64,000 nucleotides of DNA, taken from assembly GCF_019097595.1 (NCBI RefSeq), contig NC_080710.1:11024780-11088779 (forward strand). Reading direction: 5' to 3'. Every line of letters starts with the position of its first letter. Positions within the stretch are counted from its first letter, which is position 1. The position numbers were made by a program, and so were the translations under genes. Below, one piece after another: positions 22,333 to 32,833 of this stretch. This stretch comes from Hemibagrus wyckioides (Eukaryota; Chordata; Actinopteri; Siluriformes; Bagridae). The notes below the pieces were generated by a model. That model saw only the letters and a program-made list of their open reading frames with translations. It searched no databases and was not told the DNA's origin.

Positions 22333-25209
22333 ATGTACATTAAATTTTGCAATTTCGGGCCTTATGCGGATGCGAAAGTGTTCGCGGAATCGAAGGAGGA
22401 AGTGACCACAGGTGATGGACGAAAACTAAACACATACTGGCTCGAGGAGTTTCTACATGTCATGGGTTGAGCTACATGATTGTTTCTCCTTTGTTTAGAT
22501 GTTTACAGGAGAGTTCGTCTGTACAAGAGGATTTCCGCTGTTTTCATCATTCTCTCTTTGCTCTTGCTGGCTGTGGTTCTTGCTCTGGCTATGAAGTGTA
22601 AGTAAAGCATTAATGGTTAGTATGTTACAGGCTCATTCACATCAAGCTGGTGCTGCTGTGAACATCAACACCACATCTAGCTCCAGCCTTCACTTATATA
22701 ATAGGTGTTAGCTTTCTGTAGTCACTTTATTCACAATGGAAAGTGGAATAGAGGTCGATGTCTGCCTTAAAGGACATCAGGACATTTTGGTGCATAAATA
22801 TATATTTTTTAAATGCACGACAAGTATGAGGTCAGTATATCTCTTGAGTTATGGAAGCTGATGACCACCAATTAGGATGATGCAAAACAATGAAACAAAA
22901 AGCAGCAACACTGTATCACGCCATTTCATTCAAGGAAATGCAAAATATGCAAAACATTTCAGTCAGATTTAATTTGCCACAACCATATACACAACCATAC
23001 ACACAGTACATGCAGTAGAATGATTTTTGCAATTTAACAAAGAAAGAAAAAGGAAAAAGAGTGGACTTCCAATCCACTATTTATGTATTTACTTTTGTTA
23101 TTCTCCATTTCCTGCAGTGCTATTTTTGGTGTTTATTTTTGAGTTCTTGCCACTAGACGGCGCACAAATGCAACAAAGCATTGAATATGATAGACAAACA
23201 TTCTTCTGATACTAAAATTGTACTGGATAATGAATTCTAATGAATGCTTTTTTACTTTAGGGTTATACCAAATTTAATCCAAAATAAAGAACATGAAGAG
23301 GATGAGCTCTTTATTTATTTATATATAGTCTATTTATTTATTTTTTTGGTAATTTGCCGTCCAAGAGCTGATTTTCACTGGCCTGTCAAATGCAAAATAG
23401 CTTCACAGTGAATGTATGAGGAATGTATTTTGCATATTGTCTGTTGACCTCTTCAATGATTTATGAACTGTGGTGTGGCAAAAACTAGCCATATATACTC
23501 TTTTATATCGACATCAAATATCTTGCTAATCGTACCATAATTAGTCATTTGTTATTATTGTTTTTGCAGTATTACTGGTTTACGGTGCATATGGGGAGAT
23601 CTGTAGTTATAACTAATTCATTTTCTGTATAAAATACAACATTAATATTGTTTCTATGTTCTCTTAATGCCCAAATCTCAGTATATGGAGTTCAGTCCAT
23701 CCAGAATTGTCCAGAGATCGATGATGCTGAAGAATTGAACTGTAGCCACCAACTATGCCAGACCTTGTACCCCCCAATACAGACTGAACAAAACCAGGGT
23801 AAAACCCTATAACAAGTTTTCTGTCAAAAATAAACATTCGTACTGTTTTTATGTTCCTTTGATGCCCAAACCTCAGTATGTGAAGTGTCCAGAGAGTGCT
23901 GAATTGAAATGTACCTGTGAGCTATGTAATAATAATATAATATAATATAATATAATATAATATAATATAATATAATATAATATAATATAATATAATATAA
24001 TATAATATAATATAATATAATAGCTGTCTTAGATATATAGGTATATATAAGTTTTGTGTCTAAAATAAAATAATTAAAAAAAAATCATATTTTGTTGTGC
24101 AATTGTCTTGTTTCCTAAGCCTCAGTAACTGAAGTTCAGTCCAGCGAGAAGTGTCCAGATCTTGTTGCTGAATTGAAGAAAAAGCAAAATTACTCCCCAG
24201 ACCCAGGTAAAATTCTACCATATCCTAACATTCACAATCATAAAGGATGTCCTTACTTTTAGTCATTTCTATATGCACAATAATGCTCAACTGTCCTGTT
24301 TTATCATTTCGGTGAAGTCATTATTTTTAATTTTTTTAATTAATTATCTGTGTATTAAAACCTGCTGTCTCTTAGCAAGGTGTCAGTGCTCTGAGTGCAG
24401 GAAGGGCTGGGTGAAGTTCGAGAACTCCTGCTACTTCATTTCTAGGGAGCGTCTAAGATGGCAGGAGAGCAGGGAAGTTTGTCAGAAACAGGGTGGAGAC
24501 CTGGTTGTCATCAACAATGAACGTGTGCAGGTTAAGCAGTCAATCACTCAGACACTCAAACTGAAAAAGACATCACTATTAAAGCAGTTTGCTGTCATTA
24601 CATGTTAAAGGTGTATATCTTACTGGTATGAATTCTGGTTTTATTACTGTAGAAGTTTCTCACTGAGAACTGGAGAATGCTGTACTGGATTGGGCTCAAA
24701 AATTCAAACGAACAGAAGCAATGGATGTGGATTAACAATACTGCACCAACCCAGACGTGAGTTATCAGTGCTTCGTTTCTTACTACTTTATGTTTTAGCA
24801 ACAGACGTGAATCAGTGTTATTGTATTTACAACTATTTATATCACAGTGATTACTGAGCATACAGGCAGTCTGTGGTTCAAATCAACAGCTCAACTCCTG
24901 CGAAACGAAGGAATTAACATCAATATGTAAAGCAGTATTATTGCATTTGTTGGAAACTAAAGAGTAATACAGCTTATAAAGTTGTAGAGTACACAGCCAG
25001 CTACATCAGATTGAACTGGGAAACACATGCATGTGTATAATCAATCAACATAATCGGTTTGTTTTTTTGGCAGCTACTGGTCCTATGGCCAGCCAAATCC
25101 AGACTCTCATGGCTTCTGTGCACTGCTAAATGGAGGGATGTCATATATGAACAACTGGCATTCAAACCCCTGTGAGGTGTATTCGCATTTCATCTGCCAA
25201 CAGGGTTAA
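22333..25209 (+). CDS. Lectin B: type II C-type-lectin-like receptor with short tail
   Basis: Exons: 22333-22411, 22499-22597, 23682-23798, 24126-24206, 24376-24530, 24653-24756, 25074-25209; 771 nt, 256 aa plus stop, in frame with GT/AG borders throughout. The start is the ATG of the short first exon. A TTG farther upstream in frame is not a likely start. Residues 1-37 are cytoplasmic and lack the tyrosine module; about 38-59 are transmembrane. Two stalk exons (60-125) follow, then a CTLD with WIGLKNSNEQ, QPN in place of EPN and WHS in place of WND, ending CQQG. The CTLD groups with D. With no ITIM and no charged residue inside the helix, signalling partners are unclear. The choice of first exon rests on comparison with A. 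Confidence 0.7.
23877..23929 (+). pseudogene. Decayed A/C-type stalk exon inside lectin B
   Basis: After 'cccaaacctcag' the sequence matches the stalk exon of A and C ('tgaagtgtccagagagtgct' against 'tgaagagtccagagagcgct'). One base is missing, which puts TGA in frame, and the 3' half and donor are replaced by a TATAA repeat. B appears to skip it and uses the exons at 23682 and 24126. Confidence 0.7.
23930..24021. repeat. (TATAA)n microsatellite
   Basis: Near-perfect pentanucleotide array that has overrun the donor end of the relic stalk exon at 23877. Confidence 0.95.
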
Positions 25210-25800
25210 AAGTGGCGAATGTCGACCATAACCATCACATACATCTGCAACATCTGCCTTTAATGTCAGAAATTTCCTCTTTTGTGTGTCTTGTAAAGTA
25301 TACAGCAACAAATACAGAATTAGTACATGAAACAATCCTGTTCTGTGATGCACAATCAAGTAGATACTTTGACGTAGATACTATGTATTTTCCATGATTG
25401 ATAAAATGAGACATGCTAAGTGTACGTGTTGAAGCTGACTTTGCTGATTTTAACTGTAAATCTTAGTCATTTTAATTGCACTTTGACAAATGCCTTTTGC
25501 ACTAATTTCAAAGACATTATTCTTACTAAAACTTGCAGAACGTATTATAAAACTTAATGTATAACTATAAGTAGCAGCTTTTAAAATGTGTTGTGAGATG
25601 CCATTGAGCATATGCAGTGAATAAGTAGAGATGTCTTTACAGTGGTTCAATTCAAAATCCTACTGCATTCTGTCCTTACTAATGCACCCTTTCATATGCA
25701 ACCCACACAGTTTCAGTCATGTGATATTTGACATCAATAAAATAATCAAATGATTACATTGTTCAGAGTCAGTATACTTCCACGACAGTTTAATTCCCAA

Positions 25801-26026
25801 ACAGGTTTCGTCTCATGAACATCCAACTTCTCTTTGTTTTTCATCTCTAAATAGAAGGCTGGGGTTTATAATTTGCCAGTAAATCACTTGTGCATCCTGC
25901 AGGCTTTGCATGCTTTGAAAGAAACGCCTTTGGTGGTTTCTTTCACTTCTCTCTTTCTTTCAAGTCATTATATTTTGAGAACACATTAACATAATATCTG
26001 ATCTTCTGCATAAGCTGGTCATAATC
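25801..26026 (-). pseudogene. Relic of the last TRPV exon after lectin B
   Basis: Matches channel exon 16 (51189-51453) on the - strand, with 'cataatatctgatcttctgc' and 'tctcatgaacatccaact' conserved. Reading frame is lost through substitutions and small deletions. It is the same relic as the one after lectin A. Confidence 0.8.
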
Positions 26027-26214
26027 AGGCCAAGTGTTATTACCAAAATTATGTTAAATATTCTAATATGTGCTTAATATGATCATGATAATAATTTCAT
26101 TGTCAATCATGCTTGTGTTCATCCAGCATGATATTTTGAACTAGATTCAGTGTCATAAAGTTGTCTAAGCAGGCATTTGGTTTAGGGTTGCCATTTCTAG
26201 GGTTTTTAATACCC

Positions 26215-26443
26215 ACCAGAGACCTCCAAAGTTCCTCTCACTCCTGTGCAACCCTTCATTGCATGCCATGCATCATGGTCATGTGGTAGCTGAGGAAGAG
26301 GAGCTGGGACACCGCACTTAAGCAGCAGAAGACCACATGCACATCAGACCCAGAGTCAGCTCAAACATTGTGAAGAGTCTGGGTGGGGTACGAGACATAA
26401 CTGGAACAGAGAGATTGAACTGAGTCATGTATGCAGTCCATGG
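26215..26443 (-). pseudogene. Relic of the TRPV pore exon after lectin B
   Basis: Homologous to channel exon 14, with remnants of FELTLGL and SRTPP-type residues. It shares the ~40-nt pore deletion with the relic after lectin A: 'accacatgcac' is joined directly to 'atcagaccc'. In the intact gene these are separated by 40 nt (52067-52106 region). Confidence 0.8.
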
Positions 26444-26574
26444 AGCATGGAAGTAGGTTGAAATTAGGAAGTAGTATGACTTGTTTTTAAAAATAACACT
26501 TAGAACCCTGTGCAACACTGGTATCCTCCACGTCGAGGTGGATTGAGTCTGTCATCAGAAAATAAAAGTGGATA

Positions 26575-26690
26575 TACACTGACCAGTCATAAGATTATGA
26601 CCACCTACCTAATATTGTGTTGGTCCCCCACAATATTGCTGCTAATAATTTGGTGCTAAAACTTGATCAATCTATATATAAAAAAAGATT
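26575..26690. mobile_element. Tc1-like element end fragment
   Basis: 'atacactgaccagtcataag' followed by 'attatgaccacctacctaat' is the terminal sequence of the Tc1-like family also present at 33158 and 36637. Only one end is left. Confidence 0.55.
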
Positions 26691-26862
26691 TGAGTATCAT
26701 TAATGAAAGGCTTATTAACATTAATTGCATTGAGTTTTTGCTGAAGGGTTCTGTATTCGATTCCGATTCTTCAATTTAGAAGTAATGCAATTACTGTAAA
26801 TTATTTACAAAACCCCAAAACAACAGTCTGTGACATAGCAACAGGTGTCACTATCCAATGTT

Positions 26863-26930
26863 TGTGGCTCTTCTCTGTATTTCTTTGTGAATACACTGGA
26901 AATCACACAGAAATACAGAGAAGAGCCACA
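26863..26930. repeat. Near-perfect 25-bp inverted repeat (hairpin)
   Basis: 'gtggctcttctctgtatttct' at 26864-26884 and its reverse complement at 26909-26929 enclose a short loop. One small bulge is the only defect. It is not part of any gene here and is probably a foldback piece of a mobile element. Confidence 0.6.
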
Positions 26931-27479
26931 AGCGGTTTAGAACCAAGATTAAACTCTTCCGAAGCACAGGATCTGCTTGTGATTCAAAACATACAAACTT
27001 ATCGTGGCAGTAGTGTCATGGCTTGGGTTTGCATGGCTTCTTCCAGGAAAGAATCTTCCTTGATGATGTAACTCGTGAAGGTAGCAGTATAATGTCTACA
27101 GTAACATTCTAAGAGAGCCTGACGTGCAGGATTGGTCTGAGAACACAGCAGGAGATGTGGCAATCCTTCATTTCATTGCACAATACTGTGGCTATACTGC
27201 ATCACAAAGATCTACAACATAATTCTAATTGAAATTTAGTGTACCCATCATTCTGATTAATGGTTAGTTTCATAATTACTGTAACGCTTCATCAAATTTC
27301 TTTAAAGAAAATCTGTGATAGATGAACGGTGGTATAAATTTAGCTTCCTTTATTACTATGGACATGTTTAGTTGAGAATAAGCACATGCTTTATTGACTG
27401 GTCTGCATATACAGCAGTGGATTATTAAATGTGGATTAGCAATACTGCATCACAAAGATCTATACTTTGTGGAAAAATA

Positions 27480-28240
27480 ACGCTGATTGATGGGTATTTT
27501 CACATTCATTCTACATCACATTCTTAAAGCGAACCTGTGGGAACTTGTTTCATTTGTGGGTTTTTTTGGAAAATGAAACATCTATTCCAGTCAATATGGG
27601 GGAATTTGCTCGTTTTACCACTGATACTTCAGTAATGACTACTCTGAGCTTACAGTATGCACTTTTAAACTGCACTTACTAGTTCAACCACTCCCTGTTT
27701 TGTTCTGATGTCAGCTAGAAGAGACACCGATTTTAATATTGGCATGCAGAAATTAAACATTTGATAATGCAAGCATGGAACATGAATTGAGAGTGCTACT
27801 ACTGTCATTGTCTTGCTACACCGTGGCGCTGGTGAACGTGAACATATGTGCTTTGGTCTTGAAGAACGCTCCAAGAAATGGTCTGACTGGATATGTTCAG
27901 TTGTGAGTGTTCTGTAAGTCTACGCAGTCTACGCAGAGGTTAGCGTAAGCATAGATGCTTATACATAGACTGCTGATTAAACCACTGAGGTGCATGCACG
28001 TGTAGGGGGTATAGGTTTGAGGGAGGAGACAGATGGAGGTGTGTTGGTAGTTCGAGAGAGAATGTGGCAGTTTAAAAGATAGGGTTGGGACAAAGTCTAC
28101 AAACACTGGGCATATTACTGCTTCATTAAGCTTAGAAAGCTTCTTGTTATAGAGTTTGTGTTTAATTCTTGATATACCACTTCCAAAAATCAACTTCCAG
28201 TACAATTCTGATACTTGGCTTCTTAGAAAAAGGAGTAGTT
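27480..28240. other. Upstream flank of lectin C, no gene seen
   Basis: Part (27880-28000) matches sequence before the decayed copy at 41018-41095. No exon was recognised. Confidence 0.4.
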
Positions 28241-28400
28241 TTTTTTTTAATTGAATGCAGCAATGAAAAAAAAGAGAAAGAAGTGGCTGGGCTGTGTTAA
28301 TGGTGTACTATAAAAGTGTAATGAGGAAGTATCAAACAAGAAGGAATGAGTGTGGACTGGGGCTGAAGGACCTCTGAATTTCACTGGACAGTGAGTGATT
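28240..28400 (+). promoter_or_regulatory. Putative promoter / 5' UTR of lectin C
   Basis: TATAAAAG at 28309-28316 lies in a block conserved before exon 1 of A and, more weakly, D. The start codon context downstream is strong (gccATGG at 28583-28589). Confidence 0.5.
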
Positions 28401-28585
28401 CTTCTGTTTGACTAAAGTAAACAGAACTATTTTTATTATTGCTTTTGTTAACTACATGGACATGGATTTGTTTGAACATGTGAGGACATGAAGTTACATA
28501 ATTCTCTTTTGTCTAAGTTGCTTTTTTCTGCCTTAGGTATTTGGTCAAGAAAGTGAAACAAGATCAGCACAGAACGTGAGAAGCC

Positions 28586-30585
28586 ATGGACGCTGAAAAA
28601 GTGACTGAGGTGGAGATGAAAGAGCTCACTCCAGAAGTTCAAGATGATAAGGATGTAGAGAAAGGGAAAGTGGAAGAAACAAAAGGTAAAAAAAAAAAAA
28701 AACCTTTCCCATGCTTGATATTGTTTGTCCAATTAACCCGTATTTAAACCACTTGGCCATGCCCTTGTTTGTTCTCTAGAAGCTGAGAAAGGAGCAGAAA
28801 ACAAAGAAGAAGAAAAAAAAGAATCCACTGTGTGCAAACCGAAGAGTTCATCTGAAAATATTTCAGTGCCTTCATCTTCTAAAAGCAATGAAGGTAATAC
28901 CTTTACTTATTTACCCCTTGTGTTATGTTCACTATTTGGACCCTTTGATAATGTTTGGGTCAATCTGACTAGGGACTTTATATTATACATAAAACATATG
29001 TGCTTAATGTGTACTAGCTTACATTTAACAATAAAAGTGTCATTTTTGTGATGTTTTATTTGTGTAACAAGCACAAGAAATAAAAGATTATTGCAGTCAC
29101 TGGCTATGAAATGCAGCTTTTAAAAATGCATTTTGAATGCAATTTTTTATTTTAATGCAAAAAATGCATTTCTTATGTAAATGCGGATGATTTACAACAA
29201 ATGCAGAAGACAGTAAAAATATAAAAGGGTCAATTTGACCTGAATATCACACAAGGGTTAAGCCAAGGGAAAAATGACAAATGTCATTAAAGAGAACAGA
29301 CACTTTGACACTAATAACACCTACAAATATAGATATAAAGAATATATATGACATGTTTTTAATATATTAAAATGGGTTCATATAGTAAAGTGCACAACTG
29401 CATGTGCCTTTCCTATGCCTGTTTTTTTTTTTTAGGCTTTTCTTATACCAAGTCATTCAATATTTCTCCCTTTAGAAGCTGAGAAAAAGGCAGATGAAGA
29501 CGGAGAAAAAAAGGAAAATGAAGTAAAAGATCTATACTGCAAACTGAAGAATCCATCGGAAGATGTTTATAATATTACAGTGCAATCATCTTCTAAAAGC
29601 AATGAAGGTAATACCTTTACTTATTTACCCCTTGTGTTATGTTCACTATTTGGACCCTTTGATAATGTTTGGGTCAATCTCACTAGGGACTTTATATTAT
29701 ACATAAAACATTTGTGCTTAATGTGTACTAGCTTACATTTAACAATAAAAGTGTCATTTTTTAAATTTTTTATTTGTGTAACAAGCACAAGAAATAAAAG
29801 ATTATTGCAGTCACTGGCTATGAAATGCAGCTTTTAAAAATGCATTTTTGAATGCAATTTTTTATTTTAATGCAAAAATGCATTTCTTATGTAAATGCGG
29901 ATGATTTACAACAAATGCAGAAGACAGTAAAAATATAAAAGGGTCAATTTGACCTGAATATCACACAAGGGTTAAGCCAAGGGAAAAATGACAAATGTCA
30001 TTAAAGAGAACAGACACTTTGACACTAATAACACCTACAAATATAGATATAAAGAATATATATGACATGTTTTTAATATATTAAAATGGGTTCATATAGT
30101 AAAGTGCACAACTGCATGTGCCTTTCCTATGCCTGTTTTTTTTTTAGGCTTTTCTTATACCAAGTCATTCAATATTTCTCCCTTTAGAAGCTGAGAAAAA
30201 GGCAGATGAAGACGGAGAAAAAAAGGAAAATGAAGTAAAAGAAGATCTATACTGCAAACTGAAGAATCCATCGGAAGATGTTTATAATATTACAGTGCAA
30301 TCATCTTCTAAAAGCAATGAAGGTAATACCTTTACTTATTTACCCCTTGTGTTATGTTTATTTTCTGGACCTTTTGTGTGTGTGTGTGTGTATATATGAA
30401 ACACATATTGTCTGAATCTTAATCCCAAACAATATAGACAACATTTGTGATTAATGCTTATTAGATCACATTTAACAATTTTTGCGTCATTTTTGTGATG
30501 AAGTTGTAATTTGTATAGCAAAATAAAGACCTTGTTAGCATAAGTCTAGAAAAAAATTAAATGGAACAATGTTTCAATTTTCAAG

Positions 30586-30635
<50 letters not shown>

Positions 30636-31860
30636 GTCACCTATATTTATTATCAATGTATGAATATAGGTCAACAACAATAGAAGCACAAGAAATAAAT
30701 TTTGTTAGGCTTTTCTTATATTTAAACGACTTGATCAATCAATATTTCTCCCTTTAGAAGCTAAGAAAAAGGCAGAAAAAGAAGGAGAAAAAAAAGAAGA
30801 AGGTAATGTGTACTGCAAACTGAAGAGTCCATCAGAAGATATCTATAATCTTTCAAAGCCTTCTTCATCTTCCAAACGCGATCGAGGTAATACCTTTACT
30901 TATTTATGCATAAGGCTTAAATTAACTAAATTTTAAATTTGTGTTTCGCATTTAAGTTGTGTGATAATGTCTATTGAACGCAAGAAGCTGGCTATATATA
31001 GTCTGAATTTAAGAAAAATGAAAGGGGATTACATGAGGTCATGATTAAATGAGGCCAAATGTACTCAGACAACAACCAGGAAAAAAACTGTTTCCTCACA
31101 CATTTCTCTTCCGCTAAAACAACAGCACAGTAATCAAAGTGGAAAGACAATATTTTGAAGTTGTAAAAAGAAGACGCTTAACCTGACAGTGATCAAGGGT
31201 GCAAACAAAAAGGTGACAACCCACCCTGCAAACATCTCAAAATCCTCAAATCTTTTGGCTTTCTTGGCCTGCACCAGTAATTTTAATGCACTGTATTGCC
31301 AGTCTTCCTCTATTGTTACCTTCCTGTCCTGCTCAGCAGTGGTTATTGACATTTTTCTCTGAAGTCCATGTTACCTCAGAGCTTTGTCCTTTAGTCACTT
31401 AGTTCTCTCATTTTCTCATTCTGAAAACAGATGGGAGTGGCCGAGTGGTAAAGTTGTTCTACCAGGACTGGTCAAATCCTAATATCACATACAGAACATT
31501 TCACTCACAATGTCGGATAAAACCCATATTATGAAGGTATTAAAACATTTAAAGACAGGTGATTGTTTAGATTGGTGTTACATTTACAGGGAATTGGGGT
31601 TTCCACTACAGGGAATTTCACTTCTCTCAAAAAATCTGACCAAGAGAGCTGAAGCTGACGCAAAAATGTCCGAGGACAACTAGGCTACTGTCTACATCAC
31701 GGATTGTTCTTAAAATGTTTCACGCACTTTGTAGGTAAAAAACACACCACTGTAGATCTTCATTTAAGCAGAGGAACTTTTTCAAATAGCTGCAAGCGAT
31801 AATGTTCTTATCATGTCACCATACCACCATATGGTGATTACAAGCATAAGCAAGAGCCTC

Positions 31861-31920
<60 letters not shown>

Positions 31921-32766
31921 ACGGTCCGGCTCTACAGCAAAGTTAATTAGCTACAAAAACAACTTAAATTGACAGGCTAACCTAACCACTTGAGTTTACC
32001 GTTACGGCATAGTCTCTGAATGTGAATGGAGACTGAAGGGTCTCAAAATCAGGTATCAGTAGTGCGATTGCTTGGACGAGGAAAAGAACATGAAGCTAAG
32101 CCAATCAGAGGTCGAGTAGGGTGGGCCAATTCGCCAGTCCAGGAAAAACACCGTTACAGGTGATGTGTCACATACTCGCAGTGGATGAGACTCAGCCCCG
32201 CCCCACACTTTTTTTAAGCAGATCTACACAATTCACACGGATGACCTATTTTGAGATGAAAAGGTTTTACACAGGGTGATATTAAAATACTAAATTCACT
32301 TTACACCTTATAAATAAATAAATTATAATACATACAAACAAGAAGATGAACCGTGGATATGTGCTCATAGCATACACACAGAACAGGAACGATCTCTCCT
32401 CTTGCACTTTTGGTTTGCTTTCATACTGTAATTTACCTTAAGTGTATTTCCTAAGTGTGTCTCATATGACGTACAACACACTTCATTTAAGCAGAGGAAC
32501 TTTTTCAAATAGCTGCAAGGTGTTCCACTAAAGTGAAACCATCATGTCTGTCTCACCTTGAGTTGATACTACATCTAATGTATATTAAACTACACTCTAC
32601 TTCTAGGATGAACAGTTCTCAAACTGACTTCAAGTCAGAGTAATAGCCTTGGATCAGTCAGACATTTTATGGTCAAAAATAACATTTTGTAACCGGCGTC
32701 AATTTACATAGCGATAATGTTCCTTACCACCATATGGTGGTTATCACCATAAGCAACAGCCTCACC

Positions 32767-32833
<67 letters not shown>

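Noticed and set aside
22282..22470. Longer N-terminus for lectin B from an upstream TTG
   Set aside because: TTG is an unlikely start, the ATG at 22333 matches the one in A, and the frame runs past the GT donor at 22412.
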